Of a stretch of 64,000 bases of DNA, positions 44,985-57,560 are shown piece after piece; within the stretch, counting starts at the first letter, position 1; every line of letters begins with the position of its first letter. The stretch covers positions 50,493,422-50,557,421 of the forward strand of contig NC_063445.1 of the NCBI RefSeq assembly GCF_020379485.1. The letters are read 5' to 3'. A model generated the notes under the pieces. It did not search any database, was not told the DNA's origin, and saw only the letters and a list, made by a program, of their open reading frames with translations. Source of the DNA: Brassica napus (lineage: Eukaryota; Streptophyta; Magnoliopsida; Brassicales; Brassicaceae). Both the position numbers and the translations under genes were made by a program.

Positions 44985-46787
44985 TTACACATACTTCCCT
45001 CTATACTTAGGTTTAGGATCTTTAAAGCTTTTGGTATCAGCATGAATCTGTGAAGGATCAGAAGGTTTAAACACAGAGGAATGAATATTACCTTCCTCTA
45101 ACCACTTGAGATGATTCTCTCTAAACTCCAAATGCATTAAACGAGCAGCTTCCTCAACCTCTTCGCTATAAGGCTCTACTTTCACCATGGTCAGCAAAAC
45201 CCTACTGTACCGCGAACTCAAGATCTGTTCAGAGACAGCCACCAACTTGAAACACGGGTGCTCTGGAAACTTAACCTCACTGCCATTCTCATCTCTCAAA
45301 ACCGGGAAGAAAAAGACTAGCCTCCCTTTCATCACCAGCATTCTTGCAGCGAGGTGAAGCAGATCATGAACACACTCCACTAGACTATATGCACCAGTGG
45401 ATGGAATGTGATCTGTTCTTTTGTCTTCAGGGACTGTGTAAGGATCCACCGTCCCTCTCAGGATTTTCCTGCCACCGGATTTACGTCCACCAGCTCGAAC
45501 CCCGTAAGGTGGATCACATATAATCGCATCAAATATCTAAACCAATGAATACAGAAGACACACACTTATGATCTAGACTCAAAATGTCATAGGTAATAAC
45601 GAAAGAACCGAGAGATTATATCACCTCGTTTAGCCCGGAACGCCAAGGAGGAAGATTATTATCCATTCTAAGTAAAGCAACTGGCATAGGTAGTCCATAC
45701 TGCATAAGGGATAACAGATGTAAGACACCCCAAGATACCCATATGAAAGAAAGAAAAATTTAATCACCAACCTGCTTGAAATTGCTCCAAACATTACAGT
45801 CTGGACCACGTCCATCACGCACTACTCTGATATCAATATCTGCACCCTAATACAATAACCTTTCTATCAGTTTCAGATCCAAGAAGCCGCAAAAAGGGTA
45901 TCAAGAAAGCAAGGGAGGTTATACAAACCATTGTCATTGCACCAAAACGTGCAGCAGAAACGAGAATGCTCCCTGTACCAACGAAAGGGTCATACACAAG
46001 CTTTCCAGATGTAGCTTTAGCTTGATTAGCCATCAAGAAAGCCATTTCAGCATCCATAGCAGTCGGGCCAAGGTAAGTTCGAGACTTGAGCTGAAAAGCA
46101 GGTAACAGCTTCCTGTCAGCAAAACCAGCCTCCCTCCCAAAGAAGATTCTTCTCTGGAGAATGGGCTGAAGCCCATTGTTCTCTTCAGACTCATCCATCT
46201 CCATGATGAAAAAGTTGTGATCTGGGTTCTTCAAGTTAACCTTCCCCTGCAAAAACGATTAAACCCCTTTGAGAAACAAGAAAGTTTCCTTCTTTGGAAA
46301 GCCGGAAACATACGTCGAAGGGGATGTAAGTAAGTGAGTTGATTCTCTCCCTCTGCTCATCGAAAGTCAGAGCCTTTCCGAAAGTTTCGACGGAGATTCT
46401 AAATGTGGAATCAGAAGCGAGAAACGGGAGCTTGCGAGAATCAGGGAAGCTTTCTATGGAGTCTTTAAGCTCTTCGTAGCAAGTTCCTTCACCCCAAAGC
46501 TCATACATTCCTTTCACCAATATGCCTACACTAGCACCATTTCTTGTGAGAAACAAACTAAAAGAAGAAAGATGAGGCGAGAAAGAATCGTACTTACTTC
46601 TCTTGGCGATGTTCTGTGCGATTTCTTCGGAAGAAAGATGAACGAAGTGGAATGGAGTATCGTTATGGTGATGTTCAGGGAGGCGCCATTGAAGAGACTC
46701 ATCTTCTCCGAAGAGTTCGGCTAATGCCTCCACCTCTGGCTTTCTGAAGTCTAGTAGCCTATGATAGAAGACGCATAGAAACCACAT
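44985..46787 (-). CDS. TRM11: tRNA (guanine-10-N2)-methyltransferase, TRM11 type
   Basis: TRM11 uses S-adenosylmethionine to methylate G10 of cytosolic tRNAs, in yeast together with TRM112. Six exons are inferred: 46787-46598, 46525-46314, 46246-45929, 45846-45772, 45699-45625 and 45536-44985. All introns are GT-AG, giving 1422 nt (473 residues) in frame. An N-terminal THUMP-like part precedes the Rossmann domain with the SAM-binding Y-D-P-F-V-G-T-G-S-I-L (about residue 225) and the catalytic D-P-P-Y near 298. The ATG at 46787 starts M-W-F-L-C-V-F. It shares a promoter with the divergent RZ-1A gene. Its 3' UTR is interrupted by the copia element within about 13 bp of the stop. It appears intact. 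Confidence 0.93.
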
Positions 46788-47244
46788 CTCTTGTTTTTCT
46801 CCCCCAAATTCAAAACCCTAATTCGTCAGGCGACCTGAGAAGAGGAAGACGACGGAGACGACGGCGGCTTAAAACCTCTCTTAAAACCCTAGGCCCAATT
46901 ACAAGCCCATTTAGTTTGAATAGACGGCCTGATATATTTAAATGATTAAATAATTATGAAATGACGGAAATATCCCCGAGAGCCGAGAGGTATACGATAG
47001 GACTTTTGGATCGTCTCTCTGCTTTCCAGGAATTAGGGTTTTGAAGCAAATCACAATCAGATCTCATCTTCGCCGCTCTCTCGTTTCTTCTTACCAGGTT
47101 TAGTTCGCGAATCATTGTCGTCTTCTGGCTGTGTGTACTTCAGGATCTGTTGTCCTAATCGTATTTATTTACAATGTAGCTTACTGGATCTTATGGGTAA
47201 CCGTATTTATTTTCTTCGGACAAAAATTTGGCAGTTCGTAGAAG
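46788..47244. promoter_or_regulatory. Divergent promoter of TRM11 and RZ-1A with telo-boxes and site II motifs
   Basis: AAACCCTA telo-boxes occur at 46813-46820 and 46884-46891; the second runs directly into AGGCCCA (46891-46897), the reverse of the site II motif TGGGCC. Another site II core (AGCCCA) is at 46904-46909. This combination is known from promoters of plant translation and ribosome genes. A 5' UTR intron of RZ-1A is likely (about GTTTAG 47097 to TTGGCAG 47234). Confidence 0.65.
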
Positions 47245-48081
47245 ATGTCTGAAGAGGTGGAGTACCGTTGCTTCATTGGTGGACTCGCGTGGGCAACGTC
47301 TGATCGTGGCCTCAGAGATGCCTTTGAGAAGTATGGTCACCTCACTGAGGCTAAGGTATAACCATTTATCTCTTATCTGCATTAGGATCTGAGATGTTGG
47401 AGGCTGTCTTTAGTAAATTGTTTAGTTGCTTGCTTCTTTGAGTGAACTATGTGTTTCCGAACTTAGCCTTATCATTGACATTGACAGGTGGTTCTTGACA
47501 AGTTTTCTGGGCGTTCCCGTGGTTTCGGGTTCGTTACTTTTGATGAGAAGAAAGCTATGGATGAAGCCATTGCAGCAATGAATGGGATGGATTTAGATGG
47601 GCGGACTATCACTGTTGATAAAGCCCAGCCACAGGGTGGATCTGGCAGGGATCATGATGGTGACCGCAGTCGTGATCGTGATCGCGGCTATGACCGTGAC
47701 CGTAGCCGTCCCTCTGGTGGTGGGAGAGGTGGTTCAGGTGGTGGAGATTGCTTTAAGTGTGGCAAGCCCGGACATTTTGCGAGGGAGTGTCCTGATGAAT
47801 CCGGTAGAGGTGGTGGTGGTGGTGGGGGAAGGTACAGCTCGAGGGATGATAGGTACAGCTCAAAGGACGACAGGTATGGTGGGAAGGATGATAGGTACAG
47901 TGCAAAGGACGACAGGTATGGTGCAAAAGAAGACAGGTATGGTAGGGATCGCTATGGACCTGATCGCAGTGGGGAACGCTCTGGAGGACGTAGCAGGGAT
48001 GATGGCAGCCGTGGTGGTTCAGGAGGAGAGAGGCATGGCCGTGCTCCATACGATCGCCCCAGAGATGGCGGCTTTCACTAG
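47245..48081 (+). CDS. RZ-1A: Zinc-finger glycine-rich RNA-binding protein, RZ-1A type
   Basis: Two exons, 47245-47355 and 47488-48081, with a GT-AG intron splitting the RRM; 234 residues. The RRM spans about 6-82 with RNP2 C-F-I-G-G-L and RNP1 R-G-F-G-F-V-T-F (residues 48-55). An R-D-R-D-rich stretch and Gly block follow, then one CCHC knuckle (Cys 125, Cys 128, His 133, Cys 138). The C terminus has several D-D-R-Y-S/G repeats and ends D-G-G-F-H. Arabidopsis RZ-1A is a nuclear RNA chaperone linked to cold tolerance. Start ATG 47245 is preceded by a probable 5' UTR intron; a 3' UTR intron is possible (GTATGT near 48097, TTTTGCAG near 48190). Confidence 0.93.
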
Positions 48082-49199
48082 AATTCTACTCCAGAGGGTA
48101 TGTATGCCTTTATTTAATTAATATCTCTGCAAAGTCATTATCTGCTGGTAATTCCACTTACGTTGAAGTCTCTTCACACTTATTTTGCAGTCAAACAAGT
48201 GGAAGGTTTCTGCGTTCGGCTCTCTTGTCAGGTTCGAAGTTAGATGCTCTGTCTGGTTTTAGTGCATTTGGATAGCTCAAGAAAGAAGTGTCTTTGTTTT
48301 GGCCATTAAAACTCAATAGTCGGCTTATGCGCTAAAGTGTTCTCTTTTACTTCTTTTGTAAACTCTTCCGTTGTATAATCTAATTTTTTAGCCGAAAAAA
48401 ACCATTATCTAGTATCCTGACGTGTGATACGTAATAAGGGATCGTTCATTTTTTTCTTTAGTAGTGTTTTTCATATTGAACAACCAACGTATGAAAATAA
48501 ACAAGTCATTTAATATAGAGAAATACTTTTTTTGGTGAACTAGTATTAGAGAAATACATTAAATGTCTTAAACAAGTTTTTATAACAAATATATCAAGTT
48601 CTTTTAAAAGGTGAAAGATATTTATGTTTCTTTTAAAAGGTGAAAGATATTTATGTTTATAGCTAACGGGGAACGGTTTTATACATAACATATCGCGATG
48701 TGTTCAATTCGTACCCGACTTATATGGCAGTATAAAAACATATTTGAACTTTCGAAAATTTCAAATAACATACTCTATGTTTATTTTTTGGTGAAATCAT
48801 ACCTGAGTCGTCACATTAGCTGCACGTTATCTAATTTTGCTGACGTGAGGATGTCACATGACCAATTTTTTTTCTTTTTAAAAGAAAATTAAATAATCGT
48901 TTTACAAAAATAATTTTTAAGAAAATGTAAACTTTATAATTTTTATTATTTAGTAAAATTAACAAAAAATTATTATATAATTAAATTTTAATCTTATGTA
49001 AGAGATATATTCGTAAATATTTTGATCATATCACAAACCGTTCTAATAAAAGTTATATATGTGTTGTCGTGATCATATTTGAACTTTTGCTGGATAGATT
49101 AAATTTTACTCGAGGCCAGATCTTGTTTTTCTTGAAAACAAAGCAGGCTGATGAGGTTGATATTTGTTCTTTTTTTACGTTAAATATTAATAATCTTCC
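48082..49199. other. RZ-1A 3' region and AT-rich intergenic DNA
   Basis: 3' UTR to about 48400, then AT-rich sequence without a recognisable gene. A 29-bp unit containing TCTTTTAAAAGGTGAAAGAT is duplicated in tandem at 48600-48658. Confidence 0.7.
48600..48658 (+). repeat. 29-bp tandem duplication
   Basis: Two perfect copies of TTCTTTTAAAAGGTGAAAGA continuing TATTTATGT, back to back. Confidence 0.9.
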
Positions 49200-50986
49200 G
49201 GATTGGATTGCAGAATGTGTATTCCGGATGCTGAACCTGAACGAACCTTTGGATCAAAGCGGCGGCGCGGAATGTTTCAAGGTCTTGATCTACGACGATT
49301 TTTGTAAGGATGTTATCGCTCCCTTAATCAGTGTGAAGGATCTTCGTCGTCAAAGAGTTACACTCCAATTACACATCCATGATAACGAGCGACAGCATGT
49401 TCCTACTGTAGCTGTGTACTTTGTTCAACCCACTGAAACCAACATTCAGAGAATCATAGCAGATGTTTCTTCATCTCTCTAAGATACCTTTCATCTGAAC
49501 TTCTCCTCCTCCATCCCCCGTCCGCTCCTCGAAAATCTAGCTTCAGGGACTCTCCACCATTCCGGTGGTTCCATTGAAAGAGTGCATGATCAGTATTTGG
49601 AGTTTGTCACTTTGGAGGACAGCTTGTTTTCCTTGTCACAACACTCTGTCTATGCTCAGCTGAACGATCCATCAGCAACAGGCAGAGGAGATATTGAGGA
49701 GATGGTCGAAAAGATTGCTAATGGCCTCTTTCATGTCTTGGCAACGCTTGGTGTGGTGCCTGTGATCAGATGTCCTGTTGGAGGACCAGCGGAGATGGTG
49801 GCACTTTCATTGGATACCAAACTCAGGCATCATCTTCTTTTGTCCAAAAACAACAGTCTCATGACCTCCCGGCCTTTGTTGTGCATTTTTGATAGAAACA
49901 TTGACCTCGCTGTCGGGATTCAACACGATTTCAGATACCGGCCTCTTGTTCACGATCTTCTGGGTCTCAAGCTCAACAGTTTGATCATTCCAGGTGCACA
50001 AAAGAAGAAAATATTATTTTAGACACTTCTTCTGACCCCTTTTGGTCCGCCAACGCTTCTCTTGAGGAGTCGCTTCAGAGATCGAAGCTCATTTGAACAA
50101 GTACAAGGAAGACGTGGAGGAGGTGAGCAGGAGAACCAGCGGTGGTACCACTAGCACTGATCTGATTGGTGGGGGGAACACCAAGCATCTGATGGATGCT
50201 GTGAACTCACTTCCAGAGTTGACAAGCAGAAAGCAGGTGATTGACAAGCACACAAACATAGCCACCTTTCTCCTAGGACAGATCAAGGAGCGGTCTCTGG
50301 ATGTGTACACTACCAAAGAGAATGCCATGATTAAGGGAGCCAGGATTAACCTCAGTGATCTCCTTTCTGTTTTGAAAACCAAAGGCACCAAGATGGACAA
50401 GGTACGCTTTGCCATCATGTACCTCTTATCCTTGGATACCCTTCACCAGCCTGATCTTGAAGCCGTGGAACTGGCCTTGCGTGAGGCTGAGGCTGATACA
50501 AGCGCTTTTCTGTATCTCAAAAAGATCAAGTCCCTGAACGTGTCTTTGGCAGCATCGTCTTCTGCAAACTCAGCCAGCAGAAGCAACATTGTTGATTGGG
50601 CTGGGATGCTCTATGATCAATCAATTAACGCTGTCACTGCAGGAGTCAAGAATCTCTTAACCGGTGATCAGCAACTGGCTGTGGCGCGGACTGTTGAAGC
50701 TTTAGCCGAGGGAAAACCCAACCCCGAAACAGACTCATACCTTTTCCTCGATCCCAGAGCTTCAAAATCTGGCTCTACTAGCCATGTGATGGGGGGGGGA
50801 TTCAGAGAAGCGATTGTTTTCATGGTCGGTGGGGGTAACTACATTGAATATAGCAGTTTGCAGGAGCTCTCGCAGCAGCCTCAGGGGACGCTCAAGAACA
50901 TTATCTATGGAGCCACAGAGATCCTTAATGCAACTCAGCTCGTCGAGCAGCTCGCCATCTTGGGACAAAAGATAGGACTGGGATAA
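49200..50986 (+). pseudogene. SLY1: SLY1-like Sec1/Munc18 protein, broken intronless copy
   Basis: SLY1 proteins bind syntaxins in ER-Golgi transport. Homology starts near 49209 with V-F-R-M-L-N-L-N-E-P-L; no proper ATG start is kept. The frame is closed by TAA at 49480-49482 within S-S-L-*-D-T-F-H-L, reopens with the same frame through V-V-P-V-I-R-C-P and F-R-Y-R-P-L-V-H-D, and is shifted around 50010-50025 (TAG 50020-50022). A second shift lies near 50075. The last 297 codons (to 50986) are open. At least one nonsense and two frameshifts make it a pseudogene. No introns are seen, and an A12 tract at 51290-51301, about 300 bp past the stop, suggests a retrocopy, although the parent gene may itself have few introns. 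Confidence 0.9.
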
Positions 50987-52080
50987 GAGAGCGGGTCTTG
51001 TCAGCTTCTGAGATATAAATTTACAAGTAGTTCACTTGAACCGCTTCCTTGTCAGTGTGAGCTCCTTGACCATTTCAGTATATCTCTTTTAATTGTTCAT
51101 GCTTTCTTGGTGCTCTTCTATAGGGTATATCTCCCCTGCAAGTGTTTCTTGTGGGTTTAAGTTTAAATAAAAACACAATGTAAGAGATTTTATGTTGGTG
51201 TCCCCTTGTTCTGGCTTTTTTTTTCCTTGCTCTCCTACTATGGCTTCTTGCTATTCGGTAGTTTATCTGCGTGTTTCTATGTTTAGAACAAAAAAAAAAA
51301 ATTCATGCTGATTTTGACTGGGTATTAATATCAGAATATTCTCTCAATGACATAGAATTGTAGTTATAGTGTCAAACTATGGACAAAATCCTTAGATGTA
51401 TCTTGCTTTAATTGTATACTAGATTCTCATCAAGGGCGGATATATTTTTATTTTTTTTGATATTTTTGTTTTTGTAATCATATTTGTGTTTAATATTAAT
51501 TTAATTTAATATTTTTTTTTGGTAATTATATTTAATATGTCACGTTGTATATCTATACACTTGTGCCATATCCATAGTTATGCAAATATGTTAATATTAT
51601 CTTTACAAACTTTAAGTAAAATCACGTTAAAATAGGTTAATATGGTCTTTGCTAAATTTATTATATTTTTTGTGTATATATATATATATGTAAATAGATT
51701 AATATGGTATTTACTAACTTTAAGTAAAATCATAGCTAATAAATATTTTTAATCGAATAACCTATTTAAAATCCATTAAACTAAATGAGTTTATATGAAT
51801 ATTTATTTCTATTAAAGTTTACTTAAACCCGTCATAAAAATTAAATGTCGTTACTAACCCGCTTCCACCGCTAATTAATATTAATATTAGTTAACTTTTA
51901 AAGTTTCAGTTTATAGTAAAAAAAACTTAAGAAATATATTTCCATCGGTTTGTATATATATTTATGTTTTAATATTATACATATTTATAAATATTTAACA
52001 TTTAAAAAAGTACACTTCTTAAGTTTCAGATAAATAAAGCTATATAGTATTAAGTTAGGAAATAGATTTATTAATATATA
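50987..52080. other. 3' part of the SLY1 copy, then AT-rich DNA
   Basis: 50987-51301 looks like a transcribed 3' UTR ending in A12. From 51302 on the DNA is very AT-rich with a TA microsatellite (51676-51690). No gene is seen. Confidence 0.6.
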
Positions 52081-52738
52081 CTAGAATCGTGACCGCGCTA
52101 CGCGCGGATAATATATTTAAATTTATTGCTTTTATATTTGTAATTAATAGGCTACATTTTTTATTTGTATTTATTTTCTAAAAATATTTATAATTGTATT
52201 TTTACCAGTTTTAACTGAATATTTGTACATTATTTTAATTTTTTTTTTGAATTTTTACTATGATTTTTAATTTTTTTACTTTTTCATCACAAATTTTTTG
52301 TTAGTATAAAGTAGGTTCATAATTTTTGAAATAAGAAAGAATAACACATCTAACACCGTAAACATGAATAATGTAGTTTGGTGTTTTTTTTGTTTTCTAT
52401 TTAGTTTTAATTTTTTCTTTGAAGCTTTGAATAATGTTTATGAAGTTGTTGTAAAATATTTTGGATGATGTTGAGACGAACAATAACTTTTTGTATTCTT
52501 TTGATTAGTTTTTAAATATAACTTACATGGTTAATGAAATATTTTTTACATTTATAATTTTTTTGGTTGTTGCTTTGAAAATTATTTAAAAGAAGTTGCT
52601 AGTTCATCCCAAATAAATATTAGCATATTTGTGAATCAGTGAGTAATTAATTCATTAGAACTTCATTTTCATTAACTGTAAGAGAATTGTTTTTGAAACT
52701 GACTGTAAGAGAATTTTGGTATCTATATTAAACCAAAA
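52081..52738 (-). mobile_element. Helitron 3'-end fragment (minus)
   Basis: Read minus, the fragment ends in a perfect hairpin CCGCGC-GTA-GCGCGG (52093-52107), then 11 bases and CTAG, with T next (52080), the hallmarks of a Helitron 3' end. The matching 5' end is not certain. It may be the end of a larger Helitron starting at 54169, with 52739 as an internal end. Confidence 0.65.
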
Positions 52739-54169
52739 CTAGACCATGATCCGTGCGCCAGCGCGGATATGAATTTTTGGTTTATGGTTATTTATTTAAC
52801 TAAATGATGTATTTTTAATATTTGATGTATTATATTCATCAAGTAAATAATTGTTTTGGCATCTTAAACCATCTATTAATGATTTATATTCGATAGCATA
52901 TACAAAATTGAACAAATAGACATAATTAGAGAATTGTAGACGATATATAAAAACAATGGTTATTAATGTAAAATATGAAGAAATATTATATCACATGTTT
53001 AAAGAAAATAAAATGATTTTTAAACTTCTATGAAAAAATTAACATATAAAAAAGGGTGATGAATTAGTCATCAAATTGTAAATAATTTCATACTTTTGTT
53101 AATAATAAATTATTTATAGTCTTTGTTTTTCGTCAAGATAATTATTAAATGTACATAACATTAATATTTTAAAAGGTCATATTATGAAAGCCCATGTTGT
53201 AACCGTTTTTTTCCGGGAAGTGTAACAAAAAAAAAAATACCTTTAACTCTTCGTTTTGTTTAAGTTCTGTGTCGGTAAAAGATTAAAAAAAATCTCTCTA
53301 TCTTTTTCAATATTAAATTTGAAGCTTATTATGTGAAAATCATACGCAAATATAGGCAATTGGTTGGAATCTCTATATCTTTATATTCTTATAAATTTTA
53401 AATTTATTGTTTCCTCTTGTGCAAGCAAATCAATTACCGAAGTAATAGATCAATTGGTTGGAATCAAATATATTCTTATAATTAGTGTAATTATGGTTAC
53501 AGTTTCTATATTTAATAGGTACATTAAAGATACGACTTTGAAGATATTATGTTTTGATTGATAGAAGATATTGGATTTTGAGTTTGTATTTATTGATTTG
53601 TTTTTTTATAAAACTTAGAAAATCAGTGGGATGATTGGTTGGTTGATACACCCTATAAAGAAAACGAAAACTACAGGTGGTTTAACTATTGTACATCGAT
53701 CGATGCATGATGTAAGTTGACTATATAAAACTTGAGCATGATCATTTCAAACTAAAGTATAGGTAGGTTATATGCATTTGGTATATTGTAGTTAATATAT
53801 TTTAAATATTGCATAAGTCAAGTGATTCACGTTTTCGTACAAATAAAATTCAAGTTCATTATTGGGCCGTACTCGTCGGTAATAAGCTACGTTAAATATG
53901 ATGTATTTTTAGGTTCATTTAATGACATTAAGTTTAAATTTCATTAAGAAAAACTCATTAATTTAACTGGAAAAGACAAGCATTAAAATATGTAGGTTTA
54001 TTTAATGACATTAAATTTAAATTTGATTAAGGAAAACTCATTAATTTAACTAGAAAAGACAAGCATTAAAATAGGTAGTTTAATTTAATTCTCTGTGGCA
54101 TGGAAGTGTAAATAAGTTAGAAAACTTAGGGGTATTTTTTAAAGGGTATTTCTCTTTTAATAATATAGA
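52739..54169 (-). mobile_element. Non-autonomous Helitron (minus), 1431 bp
   Basis: On the minus strand the 5' end is TCTATATTATTAAAAGAG (from 54169), typical of Brassicaceae Helitrons, preceded by A. The 3' end is a wobble-containing hairpin (52751-52766) followed by CTAG and T. Insertion between A and T without duplication fits Helitrons. No Rep/helicase gene is present. Confidence 0.8.
53911..54076 (+). repeat. Tandem duplication, 83-bp period, inside the Helitron
   Basis: Two imperfect copies beginning AGGTTCATTTAATGACATTA and AGGTTTATTTAATGACATTA, both ending AAGACAAGCATTAAAATA. Confidence 0.9.
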
Positions 54170-54447
54170 TTTTGGTTTAACTAATTTTTATTGTAATAAT
54201 CTAGCTAGAATTATTTTTAGTTTATTTGGTTAAGCTAATAACATAGTTTTGTTGTGTATATCAAACCAATATTGCATAACCATACTTTTTGTGAAACTGA
54301 TGAACCTAATCAATCGGTTAAATTAAACCAAAAAATATGCTTACACGTTTCTTTGTATTTTGTTTTGAAGACGTAAGCCAATAAAAACTAAAAAGAGAAT
54401 TTAATAATTGTTAAACTAAAACAAAGATTAATTCTTAATTTAACATA
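54170..54447. other. Spacer between two Helitrons
   Basis: 278 bp of AT-rich sequence, no feature recognised. Confidence 0.6.
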
Positions 54448-55421
54448 TCTATATATATAAAGAAATGTTCGCCTCTCTCCCGTGAAGCCACGTCATCAAT
54501 TTGTGCGTTCTGGGAGTGACACGTGTCCCATTTTATATTTAGGACTAAAATAAATGAATGCAGTTAAGGGTAATTGAACCCATCACCTCTAGCACTGGTA
54601 ATTTCTCTTAGAACCACTAGGCTAAAGTCACTTTTTATAAATATGTGGCCGCGAAAATACTTATTATCGTGTCAGCTGGAAGCTCATGCTTCTTCTGTTT
54701 GTGGCCAGGGCCGACACTGAACTGACGTCAAGATGAAGATCGTGAAGTTAAAAACTTTGCTCCAAACAATTTTGCAATGTTTCCAACCTTTATAACTTGA
54801 TGCATATAATATATATCAAAATACATTTGTTGTACACGCTTTTATTAGTTTTGCTTTTAAAAGAAGGTATTTACAGTTATAAATGTTTTGTGCCAGTGAA
54901 ATAATGGTTGAAAAATCTCTATACATATGTCATTTTAAAATAACACCCAACTTCTATATATAATCAATACATATGTCTATGTTATATTCTAGACTAAATA
55001 TTTTCTCTTTTAAAAATATAGAAAACAATTTTTGTAGTCTACAAGCAAATGTTGTAGAGCAAGTATGCATTATACAAAATAATATATATTTAAAATCCAT
55101 ACACAAAAACATAAAAGTTGTTATAGGTCTCTTTCTGACACATGCACACTCCACTATGAATAAAAATTAAAAAAAAAACAGTATTGTCATCAAATTTTAT
55201 CACAAATCCATATTTGTACATCTATAATTATGAGTTGGACAATTAGTTAATTTGATACAATACCAAAGCAAGAATAATCGAAAAACAATTATACCACCGC
55301 ATACTAATAAGTAAGACATAACAGATAACCAAATTCTTGAATCTTAAAACAAATTTCAACTCGAGCATTTAGTGAATATCAAATTAACTAATATCCCGCC
55401 CGTAGGGCGGGCCGACCCTAG
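54448..55421 (+). mobile_element. Non-autonomous Helitron (plus), 974 bp
   Basis: 5' end TCTATATATATAAAGAAATG followed by the CCACGTCATC and GACACGTGTCCC blocks common in Brassicaceae Helitrons. The 3' end has a perfect hairpin CCCGCCC-GTA-GGGCGGG (55395-55411), then CCGACC and CTAG. Flanks are A (54447) and T (55422). No coding capacity. Confidence 0.88.
54569..54624 (-). other. tRNA-like Pol III A and B boxes within the Helitron
   Basis: On the minus strand TAGCCTAGTGG (54624-54614) fits the A box and GGGTTCAATTACC (54581-54569) the B box, about 33 bp apart. A proper acceptor stem and anticodon arm are not evident, so this is tRNA-derived sequence, not a tRNA gene. Confidence 0.55.
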
Positions 55422-56349
<928 letters not shown>

Positions 56350-57560
56350 TACTCTTGCAGGTACAACGCAAAATATTCAGGTTGTCACTGAAGATGATTT
56401 AGGCAACCCAAGTCAGACAACAAAACACGAAAGAACTAACGCTTTACTCATGAATGCTGGTTCAGTTCACGGTAAAATCTAGCTTCTCTATTACTATACT
56501 TCCTTTGTTCCCCTGCTCTGTTTCTTGTGGTTTCTTTTTCTTTCAGTGAAAACAATTTAGCCTAATTTTAAGATTAATCAAAGAATTGTGGTTATTAGAT
56601 CTCTTTGTCGTGCTCCTCATGGCAATGGCAGACCTACACATCATCATCATCATCCCAAGAAGCCAATATGTCCTTATTCTTTGCTGTCTGGTCTATTTTT
56701 TCTCAGCACAGAAAAAGACCAGAAGATTAACCAAGCCAAACCCTGAAGTTCCTCTTGTATAAAAAAATCTCATTTTCGGGAAAAAATCCAATTTAAGTTC
56801 AATATGGTAACTTTATTGAGACATTTTGAATAAAGCTCAGAGCTTTGATCACTTGTTGTTTTCTCCAGTTTTGGTTCTGTTTTAAAATAAGCGAGACTAA
56901 GGAAACAATCCACGATATTTCTATATGTAAAAAACTGAGAACGGTTCTGTGGTACATTTTTTGAAATGATTTTGTGTTCCGACTTATGATGTTGATCTTA
57001 TTTGGCACACACATCAGCTCCACCCAGCAGCTTACTGTAATAATTTGGAGAAGCATGATTACAAAGATTTGACCGAGGAAAAGGTAACAACCTCGATACT
57101 TAGTTTATAATACAACTGCACAATGGGAGGAAACATTTGGTAGAAGTTACTGGAAAGCCGGTTCAATATACCTGCACATGACACAATTTTGCCTTATGCT
57201 TCTAATGTTTTGCCAAAGAATCAACCGCAAAAGAGAATTCCCTACATCTAATTCAATTTCAAGAGGTGGAAGTTGTTGAGTTAGTTTCTTCAGGGTTTGT
57301 TATTGTTTATAATTCAGTCTTGTGTTTTTTTAAAGACATGCTAGTTCGCTTGGAGAATATTGATGTTAGAAACATACCAGATGGAGATAAAGGAAAGCTC
57401 TCGGTTGTGTTTAGTAACCCAGTCTGATTCTCTTTTCCATGCTGATCAGTTGCCGTTGTGTAGGTTTTAGGATCAGCGGTATCTCGGCTTGTCGAGGAGC
57501 TGGATCAAACTGGAGGAAATCTGCTCCTCATATCTCTAGAATCGTTGCTTAGTTTCCACC
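56350..57560 (+). other. Exon-like fragments of an unidentified gene
   Basis: Three short plus-strand open segments have non-AT-rich, protein-like composition with splice-like edges: 56356-56472 after TCTTGCAG (contains V-V-T-E-D-D-L-G-N-P-S), 57335-57420 (D-M-L-V-R-L-E-N-I-D-V) and 57465-57550 (S-R-L-V-E-E-L-D-Q-T-G-G). I do not recognise the family and cannot link the pieces. They may be captured or decayed exons. Confidence 0.3.

Noticed and set aside
47753..48049. His-rich minus-strand ORF opposite RZ-1A
   Set aside because: Shadow of the D-D-R-Y and Gly repeats on the coding strand.
49069..49199. GTG start and N-terminal extension of the SLY1 copy
   Set aside because: The extension has no similarity to SLY1, which begins near 49209, and GTG is not a normal start.
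53364..53561. Small ORFs in AT-rich DNA (for example 53364-53561, 54973-55170, 61525-61797) as genes
   Set aside because: Low-complexity Ile/Phe/Lys/Asn composition, no homology recognised, inside Helitron or intergenic DNA.
54569..54624. A functional tRNA gene
   Set aside because: A and B boxes only; I could not pair an acceptor stem or anticodon arm.
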